A stretch of DNA of 64,000 nucleotides, from NCBI GenBank assembly GCA_026770025.1, contig JAMXDE010000020.1, positions 930,001 to 994,000 of the forward strand, given 5' to 3'. Position 1 is the first letter of the stretch. Every line of letters starts with the position of its first letter. Under the pieces are notes generated by a model, which was not told the origin of the DNA, searched no databases, and saw only the letters and a program-made list of their open reading frames with translations. Shown here one piece after another: positions 1 through 9,579 of the stretch. The translations under genes were made by a program, and so were the position numbers. This DNA comes from Craspedostauros australis (lineage: Eukaryota; Bacillariophyta; Bacillariophyceae; Mastogloiales; Achnanthaceae).

Positions 1-134
1 GCATTTTGCTCGGAGAAAAATGAGGAGGAACGAAAGGTCGTGCGTGGCTGCCTCCAACAACATCATGGTGAATGACGACAACTGTGCCAAAGGAACCATT
101 GACATCCGGGAAAGCACTTGACGGCATTACCCTC

Positions 135-162
135 CAGAGAGAGAGAGAGAGAGAGAGAGAGA
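135..162. repeat. (GA)n microsatellite
   Basis: An uninterrupted GA run lies about 75 bp upstream of the first membrane-protein start. The open frame runs through it as an Arg-Glu tract, but only from a TTG, so I treat it as 5' untranslated sequence. Confidence 0.8.
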
Positions 163-237
163 AGGAAGGAGACGATTACGATCACTTTTGTGGGTACTAC
201 AATACCATACAGTCCATTACGACAGTTCACGTTCACG

Positions 238-1146
238 ATGCAACCACTTGAGTACAGCGGCGTGGATACGTTCGATGACGAGGATGGTGGTGGTGGTAGC
301 AGAAGCAGGCGGACACGGTACGCCTACCCAAAGAATAGCGGCGTGAACGCCACGCCTCTTCTGATCTTCGCCATGTTCGCCATGGTGGCCACGCTCGTCG
401 TGTACTCTCAGTACGGCAGAGCATCCTCGCATGGTGACGATTCTCTGGATACGTCGCTCGCTGACATTGGCGCGGAGACCGGCGACCACATGATCGGCAG
501 CGACAGCGCCAGCGTCGACTTCACAGACAGCGAGGACACTTCGTACAGCCAGGATGACGGCGATGCGCCGCTGCCGGAGGACACATGGGACAGCAGCGCC
601 AAGGGCAGCCGCAATTCGAGCACGGGGCTGATTCCAACCTGCGACGAGATCGACTGCGAGACGCACTTCCTCTCCAACGGCGTCCCCATGTACCCCGGCC
701 ATGCACTTTGCAACCAGAACCACCGCTTCGGCCTCACGCGCGATGGATCCCTCATGTGGCACGACTGCGATACCCTCGACGTCAGCGGCGTCATGTACAA
801 TCGAACGCAGCACATGCTGCAGCATCCGCAGCTCGCGGCGAAGATGGCGAAATACCCGCGCGATCTCATGTACTGGATCTTGCATCCCAACGCCACGCTC
901 GAGGTCGGGCAGTATCATTCCGAATCGCGTACCAAATCCACGGTCCTTTGGCAACGTGATACGACGCGCGAAGGCATGCACTTCACGAAGGCATGTCTGC
1001 GGCAGCCGGTCAAGGTGGATTGTCCGTACTTTCGTCTGCGGTCTCGTGGGGAGCTAGTGATGAATTGGCAGGATGCCGACAGCGGGAAGTGGATGGATCG
1101 TCAGATCGAAAGGTGTTATTCGGATCTGTTCGTACCACCCGAATAG
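238..1146 (+). CDS. Single-pass type II membrane protein with seven-cysteine lumenal domain (copy 1)
   Basis: The predicted product is 302 residues. It has a short acidic/basic cytosolic head (Arg-rich near 22-27), one transmembrane helix at about 38-56, an acidic Ser/Asp linker and a C-terminal domain from about 130. Cysteines fall at 135, 140, 158, 177, 253, 262 and 293, and all seven have partners in the downstream gene. Shared motifs include LWQRDTTR, DCPY and DSGKWM, and there are Asn-X-Thr/Ser glycosylation sites, so the domain probably sits in the lumen or outside the cell. I chose ATG 238 because the open frame upstream starts only at TTG through a GA repeat, and because the paralogue also begins Met-Gln-Pro. 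Short stretches faintly recall bulb-type lectin strands, but I do not recognise the family and assign no function. No intron is apparent. Confidence 0.8.
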   Translation: MQPLEYSGVDTFDDEDGGGGSRSRRTRYAYPKNSGVNATPLLIFAMFAMVATLVVYSQYGRASSHGDDSLDTSLADIGAETGDHMIGSDSASVDFTDSEDTSYSQDDGDAPLPEDTWDSSAKGSRNSSTGLIPTCDEIDCETHFLSNGVPMYPGHALCNQNHRFGLTRDGSLMWHDCDTLDVSGVMYNRTQHMLQHPQLAAKMAKYPRDLMYWILHPNATLEVGQYHSESRTKSTVLWQRDTTREGMHFTKACLRQPVKVDCPYFRLRSRGELVMNWQDADSGKWMDRQIERCYSDLFVPPE

Positions 1147-1775
1147 GAGTGTTAATCCTTAATACTCTGCTGGTTAAAGTCTAAACTGGACCGCAGCACC
1201 ATACGCAATCTCGTAGGTTCGTTCCACCAGCATGCGAAGAAGGGTCGATCCAACCTCTCTCCAGAGAGCATGAATATGAACAGCTGCAGATCCTCCCGCG
1301 TTGTGATTAGAAGGATTGTTCGTTCCTGTCTGCATTCCATCCACTTTCTCCCACACATCCATGTCAACTATGTGATGAGGCACAGAGACGGAAATAACAG
1401 ATAATTGTGATTTTCACTCACCTCCTAAGTGAGACATATAGACGTTAAACGTTGATACCATTTCGCCAAAGCCACGACACAAATAGCCAACGAAGAACAA
1501 CAAGGAAGACCAATGATGGCGGGAGCGACCACGGAAAAAGATGCGGATGTCACAACAACAACGACAACGACAACAACAACAGAAGGAATTGCAGAGCAGG
1601 GCGGTAACACCATTGCGGTTACCTGCACTGAATGAGACAGACCAAAGACCAAAGACAGCACCATCGTCCACTGGAGGGGAAAGATCAATGTACTATACCA
1701 TAACCAACCAACCAATCAGCCAACCAATCAACTCAAAATACTCCAGAGCAGACTCTCTTCACTCCAAACGCGAAC
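1147..1775. other. Intergenic spacer between the two paralogues, with a CAA-rich tract
   Basis: About 630 bp without a convincing gene. A CAA/CGA tract lies at about 1551-1583 and a CCAACCAATCAG-type repeat at about 1703-1730. The spacer probably holds the 3' end of copy 1 and the promoter of copy 2. Confidence 0.5.
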
Positions 1776-2621
1776 ATGCAGCCAACCGCACCAAGCAACT
1801 CCATGCCAACTCTGGCGATCGACACGAGTCTTGCGCATGCAAATGCGTACGAATTCGAGGATCAACGACGCCTCAAGACGATGTTCAAGCTGATCTGCGT
1901 CACCGTGCTGGTCGGCCTCATCGTGGCGATGACTGTCATTCGAGGCGGTGACAACGACGCTGCGAAGATGGCTGCAATGAGGGGCGGCGAAGATGCGGAT
2001 CTTGCAGGCATAGCCGCGGGCGATCCTGATATCGACCGGTCGCCGTCCCGATCCATGTGGGGGCACTACTTGGACGACTTCAAGGCCAACCCGAGTGCCT
2101 TCGAGGCGCTGCCATCGTGCGATGTTTACACGTGCCTCGATGAACGCCACTCTAACAGCGCGCCGATGTTTCCCGGACAGGCGGTGTGCAAAGGAGATCA
2201 TCGCCTCGCGTTGACACCGCAAGGCACCTTCCTGTGGTACAACTGCAACACGAAGTACGTCAACAGCGTGCTGTACAATCTCACAGACAGCATGCTCAAA
2301 GATAATGGTCTGGCAAAGACGATGAGGCGGAAATCCATGGACATGTTGTATTGGGAGCTGCTTCCCAACGCCACGATCCAGGTTGGACAGTACTCGTCCA
2401 AATCAAAGAACAGCGATGCCGCCATTTTGTGGCAGCGCGACACAACGCGCAAGGAGATGCACTTCTCGAAGCGGTGTCTCAGCAACCCAACGATGGATTG
2501 CCCGTATTACCATCTGCGCAAAAGCGGCGCCATCGTCGTGAACTGGATCCACGGTGACTCTGGCAAATGGATGGCCCGGACCATCGACAGATGCTACGAT
2601 GGCATGCCGCCTTCTCCATGA
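1776..2621 (+). CDS. Single-pass type II membrane protein with seven-cysteine lumenal domain (copy 2)
   Basis: The predicted product is 281 residues from a clear ATG. It has an N-terminal cytosolic segment, a transmembrane helix at about 36-55, a short linker and a cysteine-rich domain from about 110. Cysteines at 115, 120, 138, 157, 234, 242 and 273 match the spacing of the upstream gene almost exactly. Conserved stretches include LWQRDTTRKEMHFSK, DCPYYHLR and DSGKWMARTIDRCY. The cytosolic heads and linkers have diverged far more than the lumenal domain, which suggests an old tandem duplication under selection on that domain. Asn-X-Thr sites (for example YNLT and PNAT, the latter also in copy 1) suggest a secretory-pathway location. 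Function is unknown; a carbohydrate-binding or cell-surface role is only a guess from topology. Confidence 0.8.
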   Translation: MQPTAPSNSMPTLAIDTSLAHANAYEFEDQRRLKTMFKLICVTVLVGLIVAMTVIRGGDNDAAKMAAMRGGEDADLAGIAAGDPDIDRSPSRSMWGHYLDDFKANPSAFEALPSCDVYTCLDERHSNSAPMFPGQAVCKGDHRLALTPQGTFLWYNCNTKYVNSVLYNLTDSMLKDNGLAKTMRRKSMDMLYWELLPNATIQVGQYSSKSKNSDAAILWQRDTTRKEMHFSKRCLSNPTMDCPYYHLRKSGAIVVNWIHGDSGKWMARTIDRCYDGMPPSP

Positions 2622-4833
2622 TGAGCTGAATTGAGCTGTGGAGATCCATCTGCTCCTCGATGCTCTGATCTACCTTTGCCCGCCATCGTTCGAATGTGGT
2701 GTGCCTGCGCTGTCACAAAAGACACTCGATAATGAGAAAGCGTTGCGGCAGCGTCGTGGAGCATGAAGCAAGATCAAATAAAGAGTGCGCGTGCATGCAG
2801 GAAGAGCATCAAGATTCGGCGAACATACCGATTGGAGCACTACGATTTTGAGATAACATTGAAGACTGGAATTGTACCTGTCTTCGAGTGGTGTGCTGCT
2901 GCACCACACTCGCTAGATTGACTCGTGTTTAGATGATACCGGGAGTATCGGTAATGCTCCTCGTGCTGGAGGGCCAACACTCTACTACGACTATACAATC
3001 AGTGCTATCGGTTTGCCAAGCGAGTGTGGTGCATAGGTGTTGTATAGTGCAGAGTACGAGAAGTATGGTATTGTCATAACATGGCCATGGTATTGCATGA
3101 ACAAGGATGTTGCACCTGATGGCATCAGCAGATGACACACGAAGATCTCTCTGGCGCTTCCGTGATGAGTGCGAGTTCTGGTACCGTTCCTTTGCCTGAC
3201 GTTGTTGCGAATGTTGGATCTTGATCTCTGCACCGCTGGTAATGGACAGGAGTTGTGGATCGCTGCATGATTCGTGCGAACATCTTCCTACCTGATCGGT
3301 CAAGAACTCTATCTGTGCTCTCAGGAGAGAAGAGCGCACAAGGCAGCCATGAAGGCGACATGGTGGAAACGGATGGCACAAACTGACGAAGAATGTGACA
3401 TGCGGCCCCCCAAGAAACATCCCAGGCCAACATGACAACCACTCGCACACCACCAAGGCAGAGTTTGTGCTTCTGCTTCAACACATCGATTTCTGAGGAA
3501 GTGGAGCCACGGAGTGGCACGACTGGGAGCAACCATTTGGGGGACTCGCATTCCGCGCGCAGAACATGTCCGATTGTGCTGATGTCACGAGCGTTTGCTT
3601 CTTGTGCAGGGAGGCGGTCGTGCGACCCTTCCCCTGTTGTTGGCGTCGCATCGTTGCCGCTGTCTCTCCCCCTCTCTTCGCTCTCTTTGCGCTTTTGGAG
3701 AAACGCGGCTCCCCATCCGCAGCCATCGCCAAAAGTACCCGCGCCTCCCTGGCATCTCTTTGCGAGGGTGGTGCGAATACGATCTCCTCTGCTTTGTTGC
3801 CACACACGTGCTCGCTTTCATACATACTTTCAACCAGAAGAGCGCATTGGGACAAGCGAAGGCTTGGATGCTGCAGGAAGCGCCAAGAACCCGTTCACAT
3901 TGCGCATGAGCGTGTCTGAATGTTTCTGTTTGACCCTAAATGTATTTCGCTCAACTTGTGTCGCTGGTCTCCACCATAAATGTGGGCCCCGCCCCTTGCC
4001 TCGAAGATGTGGATTGACATGCACAGCTCCGCCAAGGAGGACACAACCTCTGCTTGATGGCGCAATCGGCTTCTTTGGTCTCTTGATCTCGGACAACGGT
4101 CATCACGACGGGTGACCAATGGGGCCACAACACGCGTTTCGCTTTCGCTTGTGCCTTGTCAGTTGGTGCGGACTTGTGTTCGTGTTTGTGCGTTGCTGGT
4201 GGCTCTTGAGTGTGGCTCTTTGTGTTCTCGAGCGCTGCTTGGCTCCATGTTCGTCATTTTCTCTGTTCTGTGAGCGATCCAGAACCCCTTTGTTCTCTGT
4301 TTGGATTTCGCTGATTGGGTCCATCGAGTCAAACTCAAGTGTTACCGTGAAGCCACAACACGTTCTGATTGAACAGTGGCGAGGCGGTTCTTCATCAGCC
4401 AATCAGCGTCGTGCAAACCTTGCTTTTCTCCCTCACGCGTGTCATGTGGGAGATGAATTAGCCTGCTGGTCGCCACTTCGTTTTCACATCCATCTCCAAA
4501 CTTGAATGCACGACAACGCGAAGGAACCTTGTGGAAGCGAACATTGATGGATTCTCGGTTTGATCTTGTCGAGCCAGCGGGAAGTGGATGGCCCACATCA
4601 CAGTGGATGGTTTCCCTCTGGTCTTGCCTGGGAGTTGAGGGAAATATGCATATATGTCATTTCTATGGAAAATACGTTGTATCACTGTTCTACCAACAAA
4701 CCCCGTTCGGGTTTGGTTTCTGCTCGTCAGTCCAATGTCGAACGCATACTGTAGTCTACGAAAAGGCAGCGCAGCTGTTAACGATACGATGAAGTGATTG
4801 TGGCATTCAATAGGATGTGGATCACTCTTGACT
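2622..4833. other. Long stretch without a recognisable gene
   Basis: About 2.2 kb separates the membrane-protein pair from the transposase gene. Open frames of about 227 codons occur on both strands (3432-4115 plus and 3125-3805 minus). They overlap each other and contain no motif or family I recognise. I looked here for terminal inverted repeats of the neighbouring transposon and found none by eye. Confidence 0.4.
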
Positions 4834-5888
4834 CTAGTAATTAACTTGGTATGGACTGAAGCCTCCAGATTGAATAGACAGTTGTGTGAGAAAGGCAATT
4901 GTTTTGAACACCTCCTTATGGCGTTCTCTATCTGACCTGTATGTGCTCCCCAAGATCGCCCATCTCTTGAATTGCCGATTGATTGTTTCGTGGCGCGCAC
5001 GAGCATTGGACTTAGCTCGTTTGTTCGACTTCGACACATAGCTGGTTGGCTTCAGCACATGGGGCCCACCATACCCCCCATCGGCCTCAACACATTCTCC
5101 CTTCATCAGTCGCTTCGCGAGGAAGGCATTGAAAATCTTTTGATCCGACCACCTGCCACAGGGAAAAGGTCCGACTGCCCAAACAATGTGACCTGTTTGG
5201 ATTGAGATCGCAACTTCATATCTCAGCCCCGATGTCTTGAACTTGTGACTGTACCATTTTGAGCTGAATGGTGTGGGCTCACGGATGCGGAAGTCAGTTC
5301 CATCCACAGTAACATGGCAAGTTCGAAGTTTCGACGAATTTAAGCGGTTGCGCCATTTGATCTGGAAGGAAGTGTGAGAAGATGTTGAATTCAATACAGG
5401 CATTGGGCACATTGCAGAAGGCAGAACGAGCACAGCACAAAGTCACTTACCACTTCTTTGTAACATTGCTGAATGCAGGCAATCATTTGCCAGATCCACT
5501 TTCGAAGTGTGTGAGGATCTGCTCCGAAAGTCGCCTTCAATACATCGTAGGTGGGGTAGTTCTTGAGAAAGTGGAGAGCCCAGAATAGATGTTTCGGCTT
5601 TGCCTTGGCAGGCAGAACGCAACGATCCCAGACCTCCTTGCAGAGCTTGGGCGTGACACCGAACCATGCAATGAATGCTCTTTTTGATGTTTCTGATCCC
5701 CCATTCTTGGGGGGCAGGCTCCCCATGAGAAAGAAACCGATGGATTCGAAGTCAACCGAAGAATGCTTGGACCGAAGCAACTGTTGTTGTTGCCTGGTCA
5801 TCCTCATGGTCTCATTCTTGTCCTTCAGCCTTGATCTTTGATTGCTTGACTTGCCAGCCTTGCTGGCGGAGATGCTGTTGCAGGTCAT
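4834..5888 (-). CDS. PIF/Harbinger (IS5-like) DDE transposase, two exons
   Basis: The spliced product is 321 residues. Exon 1 is 5888-5451 and exon 2 is 5361-4834. The 89-bp intron 5362-5450 begins GTAAGT, ends CTTCCAG and joins ...CYKEV to IKWRNR in phase. The DDE_Tnp_4 signature is clear: first Asp in HVTVDGTDF (about 166), second Asp in VEADGGYGG (about 240), and catalytic Glu in ARARHETINRQFKRW (about 271). The triad is complete and the frame open, so the gene could encode an active enzyme; length is at the short end for Harbinger transposases. An open frame continues ten codons upstream, but only to a TTG. No terminal inverted repeat or target duplication was found, so element limits are unknown. 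The gene points away from the fold-back array at 6785-7137. Confidence 0.85.
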
Positions 5889-6784
5889 GGTGATGGCGAT
5901 GGACGACGAACCAGCCAATGGGCATTGTTCTCAAGACCGTGTGCTTTGGATGGAGCAGCACGTCTCTGATCAATTGCGGATGTTGATGGTTGTGCGTGTG
6001 TGTGTGCGTGTGTGTATGCGTGTGAACTGGTGGTGATGCCTCGGTTGATTGCCTTGGTGTTGCGAAGGTGTGGCGCTTGGTGATCATGCCATTTTGATTT
6101 GATGGCAATGGAGGAAATTGAAATTGTGAGCAGAGTGTTGTCGTCGATGGTGTTGCATGGGTGTGACGCACTGCCAACTGATGTCATGATTCGCGATACA
6201 GTTTTTTCACGTTGCACTGCAAAGTGCAGCGAGTGAAACGACTCGCATCAGTTCTCACGCGCCAATACAACGTGTGGAGAGTCCTTGTGCTGTCGCTTCT
6301 TTGGCTTGTTGTCAACCATCGGTCAGCAACCTCACCAAATCACAGTCTTCCCTCTTGCTCTTGAGCGTTCAAGCCTGGAGCTTGCCCTGCTGACTCGGCT
6401 TGGCAGATACATTTTCACGCCAGCACATATTCGCAACTACGGCGACGAAGCTATTGTATCTATGTTTCTGTAGTATGGCAGGCGCATGCATCATTCAAAT
6501 GCAGTATTGTACATGGAAACAAATGACGTTGATGTGTGTGGTTAAATTGTTTCGAACGCTGCAATCAACGGTTGTCTCATGCGCTCTGCTATATTAAATT
6601 AGTACGACTGCTTCGTATGAACCAGATTAGTTGCTCATGTCCGGTGCGCGGTATTGTCTTTGGTGCAACGCCTGTTCTCTCACAACGGAATTAGTGGATG
6701 TTTGGTACGTCTATGTTCGTGTGTCCAGGCGTTATACAATGTGACAGAGACCGTTACTTGTCATGACCGGTTCGATGACACAAT
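5889..6784. other. Upstream region of the transposase; no gene seen
   Basis: About 900 bp with a TGTGTG-rich patch near 5995-6022 and a short stem-loop near 6213-6230. Frames here are short and lack recognisable motifs. It may hold the transposase promoter. Confidence 0.35.
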
Positions 6785-7137
6785 CGTGAGGGAAAAAAAC
6801 GCTGTTGTGGGGGAAAAACGGGGTCCGTAGGGGAAATAAACAACACCATCAGGGAAATAACTGCATCGTGGGGGAAATTTGTGCATTGTAAGGGAGTTTT
6901 GGGGAATAAAATTCCCTTGCAATTTCCCTCACGAATATGTCGTTGGCCTCGTACATTTACGTGTGATTGTTGACATCATCATATTATTGCAGTTACAGAA
7001 TTTCCCCTACAACTCCAAAATTTCCCTTGCGATGCTGTAATTTCCCTTGCATTCTCATAATTTCCCCCACGACCCCCAATCTTTCCCCTTGCAATCTAGA
7101 CAATTTCCCCTACGACACTGGGAATTCCCTTGCAACA
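6785..7137. repeat. Fold-back array of 20-21 bp units (G-rich left arm, C-rich right arm)
   Basis: The left arm carries GGGAAA-type cores whose AAA starts at 6793, 6814, 6834, 6855 and 6875, with a variant at 6895; the steps are 20-21 bp. The right arm carries TTTCCC-type cores starting at 7001, 7021, 7041, 7061, 7082, 7104 and about 7124, with two more at 6912 and 6923. A typical right unit is TTTCCCYTRCGAC and a typical left unit is its complement, CGTGGGGGAAA. The whole forms a degenerate long inverted repeat around a spacer at about 6935-7000. The 20-21 bp period equals two DNA helical turns. It is not a CRISPR: the repeat is too short and degenerate, and the two halves are inverted. Confidence 0.85.
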
Positions 7138-7398
7138 ATGCTTCCTGCCAACCATGTACTGTGCCCTGGATAGTGCTACACTTCTGATGTTAGTTAATCA
7201 ATGCCTGCTCAGTTCTCACCTGGGTTTGCTCAACTTGGTGGGGATGGTTGCTTCTGAAGTGCCATGACAACGGCAAATTTGCGATGATGTTGCAGCAAAT
7301 TCTGCAAGTTGCTTGACTTGTTGCGATTCTTCCCGTTCATACGCTGCTTTCTCATGCTTGGTTTGTGGTGTGAGGGATGGTCTCACAACACAACAACA

Positions 7399-8780
7399 AT
7401 GACACCTCGCAACAACAACAACAAGCCAACTCGGCATAAAACACATCCCATCTTCAACAAATCCGGTTTCCGCAAATGGTACCGAGATTCTGACGACGCC
7501 GTTTACATCATCAAAGGTCTCATCAACAACTCCATCCCACAGACCTTCAGCGAGTTCATCAAGACACACACGGACTGGGTTGATCCAAAGGGCAAGAACT
7601 ACCTCCGCCGCAACCTCGCAAACAACTTCAAAAGCTGTGTCAATCGCTTCAACAAGCATCAGTCTCGGCGAGAACGTAAGTGCCAACAGTGATGAGATGA
7701 ATGATGGCATCATTTGTGTGGTGACGTGATTTTCCTGTCTTGCGGTGTGAATTTTGTGGTGGCCACTCACATCCCTCCTGCTTCTCTTTCTCAGCCTTTG
7801 AGAAGACATTCCGACAACGTCTGGGATTGCCGGGAACACCCGAACGCAATCGAGACGTTCCGGGACTCGATCAGCTCTCCCTCCAGCCAGGAAGCGACAG
7901 CAGTCCTCCACGTGGAAACGAACAGAACAACAACAACAACACGGAAAATCAAAGCAACAACAACGCACCATCCGCCAACGCCGACGAAAGCAGTGAAGAC
8001 GAAGACTTCGAACTTGGCGACGACGACGACGATCAATCATTGATCACAACGGAGTCGTACGACACCATCGAAAGCGAGGACGGCCGCCCCCACCAAGACA
8101 ACATCCCTGCCATCACTCAAGACGCCAGTCCAGTCGCCCGCCTGCCATTCGCTTCCAACGAGCGCATCGACAGTGACGAAGACGACGACGAAGACGAGTA
8201 CACCTTCAAGACCGTCAAATCCAGTGACGACGTCGAGGTTGTTGGCACATCAGCACCACCTCCTCGTGTCCTCTTCACAGAGCTCCCTCTCCAATCCAAG
8301 CCCAGCACAAGCACACAAGACGCCAAGATGCCTGCACAAAAGGCTGCCCCAAAGAAGCCCGCCGAGAACAGCGACACGAATCTGGCTGTGTCTCAGAAGG
8401 TTCAGAGCTGCGGTGGGAAGATCTCGACTGAGATCCCTGGATTGCATTTCATCCCAATCCAGGTTCCAGATCCCAACTCTTCTGCAACCCACGCAAGCAT
8501 GCGAACTGGATATATCGTGTACTTCGAGGTTCCTTTTGGAGTGACAATGGATTCTGTCGAATTCAAGATTGTTGATGAGAGCACCATCAGCGTCAGCTAC
8601 GCCAAAAGCGTGCGCAACTACAACACCAAATACAGGGTGACGGAGGAGCACCTCCAGGTTGGGAATCTGGACCCCCAGATCCAAAGCTACTTTGACATCT
8701 TCTGGGGCCACTTCAAGGCTGAGCATGACACTGAGAAACATGCAGTCAGTCTCACGGACTCATTTCCGAGCAAGGTGTAG
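7399..8780 (+). CDS. Hypothetical protein with acidic middle and beta-rich domain; in-frame TAG near the end
   Basis: Exon 1 is 7399-7675 and exon 2 starts at 7795. The 119-bp intron 7676-7794 (GTAAGT to TTTCTCAG) joins ...SRRE to PFEKTF in frame. The product to the first stop is about 420 residues. It has a basic N-terminal domain (HPIFNKSGFRKWY, LRRNLANNFKSCVNRF), then Asn-rich and Asp/Glu-rich low complexity, then a domain near the end with GYIVYFEVPFGVTMDSV, faintly like an alpha-crystallin/CS fold. After the TAG at 8778-8780 the same frame stays open to 9089. That extension has coding character (ITLLHFQADPDRVVKVFEDD, then a Lys/Arg-rich tail), so the TAG may be a nonsense change or a recoded stop. 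Family and function are unknown. It points away from the transposase across the fold-back array and could be a transposon accessory gene. Confidence 0.6.
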
Positions 8781-9089
8781 CTGGATTTTGTGGATCCTGA
8801 AAACGGGTACGCCAAGGTTGGCGAGGATGACGATCCCATCACTCTTCTTCATTTTCAAGCAGACCCTGATCGTGTTGTGAAGGTCTTCGAGGATGATTCT
8901 GATGACGATGACATGCCCATTTTCTATGTCATGTATGCATTTGCTCTTTGTGTCCGCGATACCAAGAAGGTGAAGGCGACGCCAATTGCGAAGAAAAAGG
9001 TGCGACGTGCTCGACGTGCTGCAGCGCACAAGCAGAAGGACATCACCAAGGATGACATGTCCATCCATCCCAATGAAGCCACATCCTAG
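8781..9089 (+). other. In-frame downstream extension of the preceding gene
   Basis: This is the same reading frame as 7795-8780, continuing after the TAG for about 102 codons to a second stop. It encodes a hydrophobic/acidic stretch (LLHFQADPDRVVKVFEDDSD) and a basic tail (KKKVRRARRAAAHKQ). Codon use resembles the upstream part. I read it as the original C-terminus, now separated by a single stop. Confidence 0.5.
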
Positions 9090-9454
9090 TGCAAACAGTG
9101 CACAATCGCATCTTGCACCAACATCAACACCAAACATAACAGTAGTAGTAGTTCTCAACAACAATCAGTTTTGTGAGATCGAGACAGCTGATTTGTGTTG
9201 TGTTACGAAACATTCGAGATTGTTCGATCCGATTCTGAGATGTTGAATCACGGGTGGAGATATGTCACGGATGTCAATTTCCCTCAACTCCCTGTCGACG
9301 TGTTTCTGAGTCGTTTTGCTTGTGTTTTTGTTCTTGGGTGCTGATTTTGTTCCTCGTTCTTGTTGCTGTTCTCGTTGCTGTCGTGGTTGCTTCTGTTGAT
9401 GTGGTTGTGATGTTGTACTGCTCATAAAATCAAAACGACAACAACCAACAGATC

Positions 9455-9498
<44 letters not shown>

Positions 9499-9579
9499 CC
9501 CAACAATACAAACAAAGAAGCAACCATCACAGCAACTACACTAGCAACAGTTACAACAGCAACCACCACCACCAACACA
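9090..9579. repeat. Intergenic spacer with (CAA)n microsatellite
   Basis: About 490 bp with no gene. A near-pure CAA run spans about 9454-9499, followed by imperfect CAA/CCA repeats up to the kinase ATG. This is probably the kinase 5' untranslated region and promoter. Confidence 0.7.

Noticed and set aside
3432-4115. 227-codon plus-strand frame
   Set aside because: No motif, no family, and it overlaps an equally long minus-strand frame; composition is not clearly coding.
6785-7137. Regular repeats considered as a CRISPR array
   Set aside because: Units are short and degenerate, abut without unique spacers of fixed length, and the halves are inverted; the genome is eukaryotic.
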